A stretch of DNA of 64,000 nt from Promicromonospora panici (GTDB lineage: Bacteria; Actinomycetota; Actinomycetes; Actinomycetales; Cellulomonadaceae), in the NCBI RefSeq assembly GCF_900608595.1, contig NZ_UWYY01000001.1, forward strand, positions 124,001 through 188,000, read 5' to 3'. Both the position numbers and the translations under genes were made by a program. The number at the start of each line of letters is the position of its first letter. The first letter of the stretch is position 1. The notes under the pieces were generated by a model. That model was not told the origin of the DNA. It did no database searches and saw only the letters and a list, made by a program, of their open reading frames with translations. This document shows positions 42,594-51,773 of the stretch, piece by piece.

Positions 42594-44121
42594 CTTCTCC
42601 GCGCTGCTCGACGGGTTCGCCACCGTCCTGCACCCCACGTACCTGCTGTGGGCGCTCTTCGGCGTGTTCATCGGGACGGCGGTCGGCGTGCTGCCGGGCA
42701 TCGGCCCGGCCATGGCCATCGCCCTGCTCCTTCCCCTCACGTACTCCCTGGAGCCGACGGCGGCCATCATCGTCTTCGCCGGGATCTACTACGGCGGCAT
42801 GTACGGCGGGTCGACGACGTCGATCCTGCTGAACACGCCCGGTGAGTCGGCGTCGATCGTGACGGCGATCGAGGGGAACAAGATGGCCCGCGCCGGGCGC
42901 GGGGCGGCGGCGCTCGCCACGGCGGCCATCGGGTCGTTCGTCGCGGGCTCGATCGCCACGGTCGCGCTCACGTTCCTGGCGCCGGTGGTCGCCCGCTGGG
43001 CCGTCCAGCTCGGCGAACCCGACTACTTCGCCCTCATGGTGGTCGCGTTCGTCACCGTGGGCGCCCTGCTCGGGTCGTCGGTCCCGCGAGGCCTCGCCGC
43101 TCTGTCCCTCGGCCTGTTCCTCGGCCTGGTCGGCACGGACACCCTCACCGGCCAGCAGCGCTTCACGTTCGGCGTGCTCAACCTGGCGGACGGGATCGAC
43201 GTCGTGATCGTCGCCGTCGGCCTGTTCGCCGTCGGCGAGGCCCTGTATGTGGGCTCCCGCATGCGGCACGGCCCCGTCAAGGTGATCCCGGTCGAGAAGG
43301 GCTGGCGCACCTGGATGAAGCGCGACGACTGGCGCCGTTCCTGGAAGCCGTGGCTTCGCGGCGCCGCCATCGGGTTCCCGGTGGGCACCATCCCGGCGGG
43401 CGGAGCCGACGTCGCGACGTTCCTGTCCTACGCCTCCGAGCGCCGGCTCGCCGGCAGGGAGCGGCGCAAGGAGTTCGGCAAGGGCGCCATCGAGGGCGTG
43501 GCCGGCCCGGAGGCCGCGAACAACGCGGCGGCGTCCGGCGTGCTGGTCCCGCTGCTCACCCTGGGCCTGCCCACGACGGCGACCGCGGCGATCATCATCG
43601 TGGCGTTCCAGTCCTACGGCATCCAGCCCGGCCCGCTGCTGCTGCAGAGCGAGTCCGCGCTGGTCTGGGCGCTGATCGCGAGCCTGTACATCGGCAACGT
43701 CATGCTGGTGGTGCTGAACCTGCCGCTCGTGGGCATGTGGGTACGGGTGCTGCGGATCCCGCGGCACTACCTGTACGCGGGCATCCTGATGTTCGGCGCG
43801 CTCGGCTCGTACGCCCTGAACTTCTCGCCCGTCGACGTGCTGCTCCTGGTGCTCATCGGCCTGGTCGGGTTCTTCATGCGGCGGTACGGCTACCCCGTGG
43901 CGCCGCTGGTCGTCGGTATGATCCTCGGCCCGATGGCGGAGGACCGGCTGCGCCGCTCCCTCGCGATCAGCCAGGGCGACCTGAGCTACCTGGTCACCAG
44001 CCCGTTCGCGGCCACCGCGTACGTCGCGATAGCGGTGCTGCTCGCCGTGGGGCTCTGGCTGCGACGCCGGGAGCAGGCCACCGGGGTGGCTGTGACGGCG
44101 GGCGACGGCGACGACAGGTGA
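42586..44121 (+). CDS. tctA: Tripartite tricarboxylate transporter large subunit TctA
   Basis: 511 residues with about 12 membrane segments, GTG start. The family hallmarks are present: [46 protein letters not shown] and a second [23 protein letters not shown] motif. Together with TctB it forms the proton- or sodium-coupled transport channel for the ligand delivered by TctC. Confidence 0.95.
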   Translation: MDNFSALLDGFATVLHPTYLLWALFGVFIGTAVGVLPGIGPAMAIALLLPLTYSLEPTAAIIVFAGIYYGGMYGGSTTSILLNTPGESASIVTAIEGNKMARAGRGAAALATAAIGSFVAGSIATVALTFLAPVVARWAVQLGEPDYFALMVVAFVTVGALLGSSVPRGLAALSLGLFLGLVGTDTLTGQQRFTFGVLNLADGIDVVIVAVGLFAVGEALYVGSRMRHGPVKVIPVEKGWRTWMKRDDWRRSWKPWLRGAAIGFPVGTIPAGGADVATFLSYASERRLAGRERRKEFGKGAIEGVAGPEAANNAAASGVLVPLLTLGLPTTATAAIIIVAFQSYGIQPGPLLLQSESALVWALIASLYIGNVMLVVLNLPLVGMWVRVLRIPRHYLYAGILMFGALGSYALNFSPVDVLLLVLIGLVGFFMRRYGYPVAPLVVGMILGPMAEDRLRRSLAISQGDLSYLVTSPFAATAYVAIAVLLAVGLWLRRREQATGVAVTAGDGDDR

Positions 44122-44124
44122 CGG

Positions 44125-44167
44125 CTACCGGGTGACGGCCGGGTCCGGGCCGGTCGTGTGCCGGTAG
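44125..44167. terminator. Hairpin after tctA
   Basis: CTACCGG (44125-44131) pairs with CCGGTAG (44161-44167), and the GC-rich interior (GGCCGGGTCCGGGCCGG) can fold further. Located directly after the tctA stop, it is a plausible terminator without a T-tract. Confidence 0.45.
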
Positions 44168-44177
44168 TGTGCCGGGC

Positions 44178-44957
44178 ATGGGAACCGCTCTGATCACCGG
44201 AGGTTCCGCCGGCCTGGGCCGCGAGTTCGCCCGGCAGCTCGCCGCGGCCGGACATGACCTGGTGCTGGTGGCACGCACCGAGGAACGGCTGAACGAGGTC
44301 GCCGAAGAGCTTCGCTCCGCCCACGGTGTGGCGGTCGAGGTGCTCCCGGCGAACCTCGCGGTGCCCGACGACGTCGCGCGGGTCGCACAGCGGCTCGCCG
44401 TCGTCGGCGGTCGGCCCGAGGACGGCGACCTGCGGCCCGTCGACCTGCTCGTCAACAACGCGGGCTTCGCCTCGGGCACGAACTTCGTGACGAGCCGGAT
44501 CACCACCGAGCGCCGCGCGATCGCCGTCATGGTCAGCGCGGTCGTGGAGCTGACGCACGCCGCCGTCGGGCAGATGACGGAGCGCAAGCAGGGCGCGATC
44601 TGCAACGTCGCCTCCGTGGCCGCCCTCACCGCCGGCGGCACCTACGCCGCCGCGAAGAGCTACGTGCGGGTGTTCACCGAGTCGCTGGCCGGGCAGCTCA
44701 AGGGCTCCGGCGTCACCGCGACGGTGCTGTGCCCCGGGTTCGTGCACACGGAGTTCCACGCCCGGGCGGGCATCGGGGAGTCGTCGATAGTCCCGTCGTG
44801 GGGCTGGCTCGACGCCGAGGACGTGGTGCGGGTCGCGCTCGCCGACGTGCGCCGGGGCGTGGTCATCTCGACGCCGTCGGTGCGGTTCAAGGTCGCGTCG
44901 GCGGCCCTGCGGGTCATGCCGCGCTGGGCGGTCCGCGCCCTCGGCTCGTACCGCTGA
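44178..44957 (+). CDS. Short-chain dehydrogenase/reductase
   Basis: 259 residues from ATG 44178. Classical SDR: cofactor motif ALITGGSAGLGREFARQLA (TGxxxGxG), LLVNNAG, catalytic Ser in NVASVAALTAGG, and YAAAKSY with Tyr and Lys. The residues after the second strand (VARTEERL) suggest NADP preference. The substrate is unknown. It converges on corA. Confidence 0.9.
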   Translation: MGTALITGGSAGLGREFARQLAAAGHDLVLVARTEERLNEVAEELRSAHGVAVEVLPANLAVPDDVARVAQRLAVVGGRPEDGDLRPVDLLVNNAGFASGTNFVTSRITTERRAIAVMVSAVVELTHAAVGQMTERKQGAICNVASVAALTAGGTYAAAKSYVRVFTESLAGQLKGSGVTATVLCPGFVHTEFHARAGIGESSIVPSWGWLDAEDVVRVALADVRRGVVISTPSVRFKVASAALRVMPRWAVRALGSYR

Positions 44958-45014
44958 GCAACGCTCTCAGCCGCTGCCCGGCTCGCGAGGCCGTGGTCCG
45001 GGCCGTGGTTGCTG

Positions 45015-46082
45015 TCAGAGCCAGCCGACGCGCTTGAAGATCCAGTAGAAGATCCCGCCCAGGCCGACCATCGAGGCGAGCGCGAGCGGGTACCCGAACG
45101 TCCAGGTCAGCTCGGGCATGTAGTCGAAGTTCATGCCGTAGATGGTGCCGATCAGCGACGGCGCGAAGAGGATGGCAGCCCACGCCGAGATCTTCTTCAT
45201 CTGCTCGTCCTGCTTCAAGCTGATCTCCGTCATCCGCCGCGACTCCTCGTTCTGCTCCTGCGTGACGAGGGCGGAGTGCACGTTCAGGGCGTTCGTCAGC
45301 AGCGACCGGTATGTGTCCGAGGTCTCCGCATGCTTGATGGCGTGGTCGAGCACGTTGCGCAGGTTGCGCTGCAGCTCCACGTGGCGGTGGTCCGGTGCGG
45401 CCGCCGCGTCGGCGTCGGCCTCGGTCTCGGCCTCGCGCTCGTCGTGCAGCTCCCGCAGCATGTCGACGAGCGGGCTCGTGGCCCGCTGCAGGCCGATCAC
45501 CTCGCGGGTCGCCTCGTAGATCCGCAGGGACACCTCGGGATCGCGGGAGAACAGCTGGTCCTCGACCTGGTCGATGTCACGCCGCAGCCGTGCGACCACC
45601 GGCCGGTACGTGTCGACCACCTGGTCGAGCAGCGTCGCGAGGATCGCCATCGGACCGAGCCGCAGCAGGTCCGGGGCCTCCTCGAGCCCGGCTCGCATCG
45701 CGTCCAGGTCGGGCGTGCGCGAACGTCTTATCGTGACGACGAAGTCCGGCCCCACCCAGGCGTGCACCTCGCCGAACTCGACGCGGTCCACGTGCCCGTC
45801 GCCGTCGTCGTCCACGCTGCGGGCCGGATGCAGCACCACGAACAGGACGTCGTCGTAGTGCTCGAGCTTGGGACGCTGGTGCGCGTGGATGGCGTCCTCG
45901 ACGGCCAGCGGGTGCAGAGCGAACTCCTCGGCCACGGCCTGGATCTCCGCGGGCGCGGGCCAGGACATGTCGACCCAGGCGATCCCGCCGCGCTCGCGGG
46001 TGACCTCGCAGGTCTCCTCGAGGTCGGCCGGGTTGGCCGTGCGCTTGCCGTCCACGTACACCGCGTTGTCCATGATGCTCAC
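45015..46082 (-). CDS. corA: CorA-family magnesium/cobalt transporter
   Basis: 355 residues; the GTG at 46082 is favoured because GGGAGGG lies seven bases upstream, with an in-frame ATG at 46073. The long cytoplasmic N-terminal domain is helical and acidic. The two C-terminal membrane helices flank the selectivity motif YGMNFDYMPEL (GMN). A short acidic insertion (EAETEADADAAAAPDH) is seen in the central helix region. The channel mediates Mg2+ uptake. Confidence 0.95.
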   Translation of the reverse strand: MSIMDNAVYVDGKRTANPADLEETCEVTRERGGIAWVDMSWPAPAEIQAVAEEFALHPLAVEDAIHAHQRPKLEHYDDVLFVVLHPARSVDDDGDGHVDRVEFGEVHAWVGPDFVVTIRRSRTPDLDAMRAGLEEAPDLLRLGPMAILATLLDQVVDTYRPVVARLRRDIDQVEDQLFSRDPEVSLRIYEATREVIGLQRATSPLVDMLRELHDEREAETEADADAAAAPDHRHVELQRNLRNVLDHAIKHAETSDTYRSLLTNALNVHSALVTQEQNEESRRMTEISLKQDEQMKKISAWAAILFAPSLIGTIYGMNFDYMPELTWTFGYPLALASMVGLGGIFYWIFKRVGWL

Positions 46083-46162
46083 AGCAGAACCCTCCCAGAG
46101 ACGGGCGGCAACCCCGGACGGTGTCCGGGCTCCGACGACGGCGGGCCACGTACTCTTGCACC

Positions 46163-46738
46163 GTGAACGCTGACTTCTCCCCGACCCCGCGCGAGCAGCT
46201 GGCCGAGCTCATCAAGGAGCTCGCCGTGGTGCACGGCAGGGTGACCCTGTCCTCCGGCAAGGAGGCCGACTACTACGTCGACCTGCGCCGTATCACGCTG
46301 CACCACCGGGCCGCGCCGCTCGTCGGGCACGTGCTCCTGGACCACCTCGAGGAGATCGGTCTGGGCACTGCCGAGATCGACGCCGTCGGCGGGCTCACCC
46401 TGGGCGCCGACCCGATCGCGGACGCGCTGCTGCATGCGGCGGCGTCGCGCGGCCAGGACCTGGACGCGTTCGTGGTGCGCAAGGCGGCGAAGGCGCACGG
46501 CATGCAGCGCCAGATCGAGGGGCCGGACATCGCGGGCCGCAAGGTGGTCGTCGTGGAGGACACCACCACCACCGGCGGCTCGCCGATCGCGGCGATCGAG
46601 GCGGCCCGTGCCGCCGGCGCCGAGGTGCTCGGCGTGGCCACCATCGTCGACCGGGCGACCGGCGCGGGCGAGAAGATCGAGGCGCTCGGCGTGCCGTACC
46701 ACTACCTGTACGGCCTGCAGGATCTCGGCCTCGCCTGA
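46163..46738 (+). CDS. pyrE: Orotate phosphoribosyltransferase
   Basis: 191 residues, GTG start at 46163. It converts orotate and PRPP to OMP in pyrimidine synthesis. Motifs: TLSSGKEADYYVDLRRITL (orotate-binding N-terminal hairpin), VGGLTLGADPIADAL, and the PRPP loop VVVVEDTTTTGGS. It is the first of several housekeeping genes that run to the right. The HAD, SpoU and fbaA genes downstream are a common actinobacterial neighbourhood. Confidence 0.95.
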   Translation: MNADFSPTPREQLAELIKELAVVHGRVTLSSGKEADYYVDLRRITLHHRAAPLVGHVLLDHLEEIGLGTAEIDAVGGLTLGADPIADALLHAAASRGQDLDAFVVRKAAKAHGMQRQIEGPDIAGRKVVVVEDTTTTGGSPIAAIEAARAAGAEVLGVATIVDRATGAGEKIEALGVPYHYLYGLQDLGLA

Positions 46739-46841
46739 GCCGGAACGGCCAGAGCCCTGAGGATCTCGATACCGTAATCCGGGCGTCTCGATATCACTTC
46801 CCGTGAAGACTTTTGCCTAGCACTACTGTATCTTTAGGTTC

Positions 46842-47570
46842 ATGGGGACATTTGTCGCTTTAGTCCTGCTCGTTATCGGAGTGGTGGCGTTCACCGTCAC
46901 GGCGGTGTGGCTGATGAAGCGCGGCCGCTCGCAGGACTATGCCCAATGGGCCGAGGCGAACGGCTGGGAGTACGTCGGCAAGGACCCGGTGCTCGCCCAA
47001 CGGTGGAGCGGCCGGCCCTTCGGCATCGGCATCGACCGTGAGGCCCGCGACGTCATGCGGGGCAGGGTGGACGGGTACGACGTCGTCTCCTTCACGTACG
47101 TATGGCGCTCGGGATCCCCGGACGCCGACTCGCGCCGCGCCGGCCTGCGCCATACCGCGCACGTCGTCGCGCTCGACGCGGTGCCCGGCGAGCCGGTGGT
47201 CGACCTGTCTCCCGAGGGCATCCGCGAGAAGTGGCAGAAGCTCTTCGGCGCCCAGGACGTCCAGATCGACAACCCCGCCTTCGACGGGCAGTGGCTCGTG
47301 CGTACGTCCGATGAGGTGTTCGCGCGCCGGGCCCTGGACGCACGCCTGGCGAACATCGTGATGCTGCCCGACTTCCACGGCTCCCGGCTGCGGATCGAGG
47401 GGCCGTCCGTGCTGCTGTGGCGCCCGGGGCGGACGGACGTGACCACCCTGAACGAGCGGGCCAAGCGCATCGCGGACGTCGCGCGGATCGTGCTGCCGCT
47501 GGAGAAGGGCGGCCCACGCTTCGAGACCGGCGGCGGTATCGACGGCTTCGGGATCCCGGGCCTGACCTGA
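46842..47570 (+). CDS. Hypothetical membrane-anchored protein (DUF3137-like)
   Basis: 242 residues. One N-terminal membrane helix (FVALVLLVIGVVAFTVTAVWLM) followed by a soluble domain rich in beta strands, with the pattern WAEANGWEYVGKDPVLAQRWSGRPFG and FDGQWLVRTSDEVFARRALDARL seen in DUF3137-type proteins. An AT-rich stretch before the start (CTGTATCTTTAGG) could carry its -10. Function unknown. Confidence 0.75.
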   Translation: MGTFVALVLLVIGVVAFTVTAVWLMKRGRSQDYAQWAEANGWEYVGKDPVLAQRWSGRPFGIGIDREARDVMRGRVDGYDVVSFTYVWRSGSPDADSRRAGLRHTAHVVALDAVPGEPVVDLSPEGIREKWQKLFGAQDVQIDNPAFDGQWLVRTSDEVFARRALDARLANIVMLPDFHGSRLRIEGPSVLLWRPGRTDVTTLNERAKRIADVARIVLPLEKGGPRFETGGGIDGFGIPGLT

Positions 47571-47595
47571 TCCGTCGCACCATTAGGCTGACCGC

Positions 47596-48369
47596 ATGGA
47601 GCGGACCACCAAAGCCTGGCTCACGGACATGGACGGCGTGCTGGTGCACGAGGGCACCGCCATCCCCGGCGGCCCCGAGTTCATCAAGACGCTGCGGGAC
47701 AAGGACCTGCCGTTCCTCGTCCTGACGAACAACTCGATCTTCACGCCGCGTGACCTGCGTGCCCGCCTCGCGTACAGCGGGATCGACGTGCCGGAGGAGA
47801 ACCTCTGGACCTCGGCCCTGGCCACCGCTCAGTTCGTCGCGGACCAGATCCCGAACGGCAGCGCGTACGCGATCGGCGAGGCCGGCCTGACGACGGCGCT
47901 GCACCAGGCGGGCTACACGCTCACCGAGTCGGACCCGGACTACGTGGTGCTCGGCGAGACCCGCACGTACTCGTTCGAGGCGATCACCAAGGCCATCCGC
48001 CTGATCGTCGGTGGTGCGCGGTTCATCTGCACCAACCCGGACGTGACCGGGCCGTCGCAGGAGGGCCTGCTGCCCGCCGCCGGATCCGTCGCCGCGATGA
48101 TCGCGGCGGCCACCGGCCGACAGCCCTACTACGTGGGCAAGCCCAATCCGGTGCTGTTCCGGTCCGCGCTCAACCTGATCGGCGCGCACTCGGAGTCGAC
48201 GACGATGGTGGGTGACCGCATGGACACGGACATCCTGGGCGGCATGGAGGCCGGCCTGGACACGTTCCTGGTGCTCACGGGGTCGACGTCGGCGGACGAG
48301 GTCGAGAAGTACCCGTTCCGGCCCAGCCACGTGGTGAACTCCATAGCGGACATCGTCGACCTGGTCTGA
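47596..48369 (+). CDS. HAD-IIA family phosphatase (NagD-like)
   Basis: 257 residues. The nucleophile motif is LTDMDGVL (Asp11, Asp13), followed by FLVLTNNSIFTPRDL, the C2-type cap region (FEAITKAIRLIVGGARFICTNPD), the Lys motif YYVGKPNPVLFRSAL, and the acidic MVGDRMDTDILGGMEAGLDTFLVLTG. Members dephosphorylate sugar phosphates, UMP or phosphoglycolate; the exact substrate is not readable. Confidence 0.92.
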   Translation: MERTTKAWLTDMDGVLVHEGTAIPGGPEFIKTLRDKDLPFLVLTNNSIFTPRDLRARLAYSGIDVPEENLWTSALATAQFVADQIPNGSAYAIGEAGLTTALHQAGYTLTESDPDYVVLGETRTYSFEAITKAIRLIVGGARFICTNPDVTGPSQEGLLPAAGSVAAMIAAATGRQPYYVGKPNPVLFRSALNLIGAHSESTTMVGDRMDTDILGGMEAGLDTFLVLTGSTSADEVEKYPFRPSHVVNSIADIVDLV

Positions 48370-48410
48370 CGAAGGCGCGTGGCACCGGCGGCGGGTCGTA
48401 GGCTTCGCGC

Positions 48411-49397
48411 GTGACCACCCTGCCGCAAGCCGACGCGACGCGCCCCGGGACGGTCCGTCGCCATGCCTCCCCGCCCACCAAGACACCCTGGTCGGCCGCA
48501 CCCGGTAACGCGGTGCGCGGCGGGCTGGTCGGCGCCGCCGAGTCCGTCCCCGGCATCTCCGGCGGCACCATCGCCCTCGTCGTCGGCCTGTACGACGGGC
48601 TGCTCGGCGCCGCCAGCCAGCTCGTGCACGCCGCGCGCGAGCTCGTCCAGGGAGTCGCCGGACGGCGCGGCCTGCGGCCGGCGGCCGCGGCGCTGCGCCA
48701 GATCGACTGGCCGTTCCTCGTCCCCGTGCTCACCGGCATGGTCGTGATCCTGCTCGTCTCACTGAACACGATCGCGCCGCTGCTCGAGTCGAACCCGGTG
48801 CCGATGCGGGCGCTGTTCTTCGGCATGATCGCCGTGTCGGTCGGCGTGCCGCTGCGGATGATGCCGGACCGGTTCCGGCCGCTCGACGTCGTGCTGCTGG
48901 TGGGCGGCGCGGTCGCCGCCTTCTTCCTCACGGGGCTGCCGGCGGCCGAGCTCGCCGACCCGCCGCTGTGGCTCGTGTTCGTCGGCGCCGCGGTCGCCAT
49001 CAACGCGCTGGTGCTGCCCGGCGTGTCAGGGTCGTTCGTGCTGCTCGCCATGGGCCTGTACGTCCCGCTGCAGGAGGCGCTGCACGACCGGGACATCCCG
49101 TTCGTCGGAACGTTCCTGCTCGGCGCCGTCATCGGCCTCGGCTCGTTCGTCAAGCTGCTGCACTGGCTGCTGGAGCACCGCCGGCAGGCGACGATGGCGT
49201 TGCTCGCCGGCCTCATGCTCGGCTCGCTGCGCGCCCTGTGGCCCTGGCAGGACGAGGCCGGCGGCCTGCTCGCGCCCGCGGGTGGCGTCGCCGTCCCGGC
49301 GCTGCTCGCCGTGGTGGGCGCCGCCGTCGTCCTGGTCGCGATCTGGTGGGAGGCGCGGCGGGCGCCGCGCCCGGTCGTGCCCGCCGAGGCGGAATGA
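48411..49397 (+). CDS. DUF368 membrane protein (PopT-type undecaprenyl-phosphate translocase)
   Basis: 328 residues, GTG start, about eight to nine hydrophobic segments. The DUF368 signature is GGLVGAAESVPGISGGTIALVVGLYDGLLG near the N-terminus, mirrored by NALVLPGVSGSFVLLAMGLY. DUF368 proteins (PopT) are now known as flippases that return undecaprenyl phosphate to the cytoplasmic face for cell-wall synthesis. It overlaps the SpoU methyltransferase gene by 4 bp. Confidence 0.88.
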   Translation: MTTLPQADATRPGTVRRHASPPTKTPWSAAPGNAVRGGLVGAAESVPGISGGTIALVVGLYDGLLGAASQLVHAARELVQGVAGRRGLRPAAAALRQIDWPFLVPVLTGMVVILLVSLNTIAPLLESNPVPMRALFFGMIAVSVGVPLRMMPDRFRPLDVVLLVGGAVAAFFLTGLPAAELADPPLWLVFVGAAVAINALVLPGVSGSFVLLAMGLYVPLQEALHDRDIPFVGTFLLGAVIGLGSFVKLLHWLLEHRRQATMALLAGLMLGSLRALWPWQDEAGGLLAPAGGVAVPALLAVVGAAVVLVAIWWEARRAPRPVVPAEAE

Positions 49398-50002
49398 CTC
49401 CCGAGCCGCTTGTCGGCGTCGGCCCGTGGACAGGTCCGCTGCCCGACGACCCCCGCTACGACCCGGAGCTCCTCGCCGAAGGCGACCGCCGCAACGTCGC
49501 CGACCGGTACCGGTACTGGTCGGTGGAGGCCATAGTCGCCGACCTGGACACCCGCCGGAACCCGTTCCACGTGGCGATCGAGAACTGGGCGCACGACCTC
49601 AACATCGGCTCCGTGGTCCGCACGGCCAACGCGTTCAACGCGGCGGGCGTGCACATCGTGGGCCGACGGCGGTGGAACCGCCGCGGTGCGATGGTCACCG
49701 ACCGGTACCTGCACGTGTCGCACCACCCGGACGCGACGGCGCTGGCCGGGTGGGCGGCGTCCGGAGGCCTGCCGATCATCGGCATCGACAACGTGCCCGG
49801 CTCCGTCCCGATCGAGGGCTACGCGCTCCCGCGCGAGTGCGTCCTGCTGTTCGGCCAGGAATCGACGGGCCTGACGGCCGAGGCGCAGGCGGCGTGCGAC
49901 GTCGTCCTGCACATCACCCAGTACGGCTCGACGCGGTCGATCAACGCGGGCGCGGCGGCCGCGATCGCCATGCACGCGTGGGCCACCCAGCACGCGCCGT
50001 AG
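49394..50002 (+). CDS. SpoU/TrmH-family RNA 2'-O-methyltransferase
   Basis: 202 residues. SPOUT-fold motifs: N-terminal VAIENWAHDLNIGSVVRTANAFNAAGVHIVG, central LLFGQESTGLTAEAQAACD, and C-terminal ITQYGSTRSINAGAAAAIAMHAW, which forms the knot and binds S-adenosylmethionine. Whether the target is tRNA or rRNA cannot be read. Its ATG overlaps the DUF368 stop. It is the last housekeeping gene before the amidoligase/sigma cassette. Confidence 0.9.
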   Translation: MTPEPLVGVGPWTGPLPDDPRYDPELLAEGDRRNVADRYRYWSVEAIVADLDTRRNPFHVAIENWAHDLNIGSVVRTANAFNAAGVHIVGRRRWNRRGAMVTDRYLHVSHHPDATALAGWAASGGLPIIGIDNVPGSVPIEGYALPRECVLLFGQESTGLTAEAQAACDVVLHITQYGSTRSINAGAAAAIAMHAWATQHAP

Positions 50003-50108
50003 GCCGTCGGGCGGCCCGGCCGGGAAGTCGTGGCCGCGGCGACTCCACATCTGGCGGTTGGGCGGCGTCTTAGGAGTGCAAGCACATTCCACTCTCCTGG
50101 AGGTCTCC

Positions 50109-50663
50109 GTGACCAGCACCACCCGCACCCTCCGCTCCAAGACCGTCCGCTTCACCGCGATCGGCATCGCGGCCACCACCCTGTGCGCCGGCGGCGCCGG
50201 CCTGGCCGCGGCGGCCAACCCGGCCTCGGCATTCGGCCAGGCGGTCGGCACCACCGTGCACGCAGCCGGCGTCGACTGGTCCCACATGCCCGAGGGCTAC
50301 ACCAAGGCGCAGTACGAGGCGTTCTGGGGCGCCGAGTACAGCGGCGAGGACCTGATCGAGCTGCAGGCGCTCTGGTCGCTCGACGAGACCGAGGCCAAGT
50401 CCCGCGCCGGCCAGATGATCCTCGACGGCGAGCAGCTCCCGTTCGAGCCCGGCACGTACACCACGCCCGAGCTGCCGGCCGACGAGCAGGCGGCGATCGC
50501 CGCGTTCTTCGACGCCGGCCACTCGACGGAGGACGTCCAGACGCTGAGCGCCCTGTGGAACACCGAGTACATGGAGACGAAGGTCCGCGCCGGCCAGATG
50601 GTGCTCGACGGCGAGGAGCTGCCCCTCGACACCGCCGACGTGGCCACCACGTCCGGTAGCTGA
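50109..50663 (+). CDS. Exported two-repeat protein of the amidoligase/sigma cassette
   Basis: 184 residues from a GTG at 50109, preceded by GGAGG. Residues 1-41 resemble a Sec signal peptide ending ANPASA. The mature part holds two copies of a ~45-residue repeat (about 69-113 and 130-174). Shared core: AF--A--S-ED---L-ALW----E-K-RAGQM-LDGE-LP. I know no named family for it. The same outer domain, strikingly conserved, occurs in the membrane protein at 52372-53076. It is the first gene of a four-gene operon with an amidoligase and an ECF sigma factor. It may be a substrate, ligand or decoy of that system; this is inferred. Confidence 0.8.
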   Translation: MTSTTRTLRSKTVRFTAIGIAATTLCAGGAGLAAAANPASAFGQAVGTTVHAAGVDWSHMPEGYTKAQYEAFWGAEYSGEDLIELQALWSLDETEAKSRAGQMILDGEQLPFEPGTYTTPELPADEQAAIAAFFDAGHSTEDVQTLSALWNTEYMETKVRAGQMVLDGEELPLDTADVATTSGS

Positions 50664-50666
50664 TCC

Positions 50667-51773
50667 GTGCGCCCGGCACTGCTGACGACTCGCCAGGAGG
50701 CGACCATCAACACCCTCACGCTGCGCATCGGCTTCGAGATCGAGCTGCTCGCGCCCGCCGGCTCCGACCGGCAGGTGCTCGCGGACGCGCTCGCCGCTGG
50801 TCGCACCGGCCGGGTGCGCCGGTCGTTCCACACCGACAGCGAGCCGTCAGCCGTGCCGGGCGTGGGCGTGTTCCGGCACCTCTCCCCGGCGTTCGACGTG
50901 GTCGACACCGACGGCGCGCCGGTGGCACGGCTCGTGGACGACATCACCCTCGTGGCCGATCTGGCCGGCACGACCACCCGGTCCGGGCACCGCGGCTGGT
51001 ACCGGGTGCTGTGCGACGAGCCCCGCCTGCTGCGCATGATCGAGAGGCTCGTCAACCCCGACGCCCCGTTGAGCGACGTCCTCGCCCCGGTCGCCGACCT
51101 GTTCGGCACCCACGTCGAGGTGATGCGCGGGGCCGCACGGGTGAACGACGCCACGGGAGCCACCATCGCCGTCGTGATGCCGCTGCCGGCGGGACGCGAG
51201 CGGCCCTGCGAGGTGATCACCCCGCCGATCGCCGGCGACCACGGCAGGGTCCTCGACGAGCTGCTCAGGCCCGCGCGGGACCTCAGGTTCACCGTCCCCG
51301 CCGAGGCCGCCGTCCACCTGCACCTGGACGGGGCACCCTTCCGGAGGCCCGCGGCGTTCGCGAACCTGGTGCGGCTGTTCGGGTACTGGCGAGAACCGCT
51401 CTGGGACGCGCTGGGCACGAACCCCGCCTGCCGGCGCCTGGCCCCGCTGCCCGCCGAGCTGCTCCGGCTCGTGGAGCGCGACGACCAGACGTGGGGCGAG
51501 CTGTGCGCCGCCGCGCGCGAGATCGGCCTGACGAAGTACGCCGACGTGAACCTCACCCAGCTCGTCGCCCCGCGCCCCGTGCGCGACACCGTCGAGGTGC
51601 GCATCCTGCCCGGTGCGCTGGACGCCTCGGACATCGTGCAGGGCGCCGCGCTCGTCGAGCGGCTGCTGCTGCGCTGCCTCGACGACAGCCCGATCCCGCG
51701 GCCCGACGGTGACGCGGCGCACGACCCGGCCGGGGCACTGCTGGCCCTGGCGACGACGGGAGCCCGCCGATGA
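50667..51773 (+). CDS. Putative amidoligase (COOH-NH2 ligase family)
   Basis: Up to 368 residues from a GTG at 50667. The pattern matches the glutamine-synthetase-like amidoligase family: GFEIEL (22-27), EVITPPI (182-188), AVHLHLDG (215-222), KYADVNLTQL (290-299) and VEVRILPGALDA (309-320). These enzymes use ATP to join a carboxylate to an amine, often on peptides or proteins. The best ribosome site (AGGAGG, 50695-50700) stands five bases before an in-frame ATC at codon 14, so the translation start is uncertain. It overlaps the sigma factor by 4 bp. Substrates could be the exported repeat proteins (inferred). Confidence 0.75.
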   Translation: MRPALLTTRQEATINTLTLRIGFEIELLAPAGSDRQVLADALAAGRTGRVRRSFHTDSEPSAVPGVGVFRHLSPAFDVVDTDGAPVARLVDDITLVADLAGTTTRSGHRGWYRVLCDEPRLLRMIERLVNPDAPLSDVLAPVADLFGTHVEVMRGAARVNDATGATIAVVMPLPAGRERPCEVITPPIAGDHGRVLDELLRPARDLRFTVPAEAAVHLHLDGAPFRRPAAFANLVRLFGYWREPLWDALGTNPACRRLAPLPAELLRLVERDDQTWGELCAAAREIGLTKYADVNLTQLVAPRPVRDTVEVRILPGALDASDIVQGAALVERLLLRCLDDSPIPRPDGDAAHDPAGALLALATTGARR

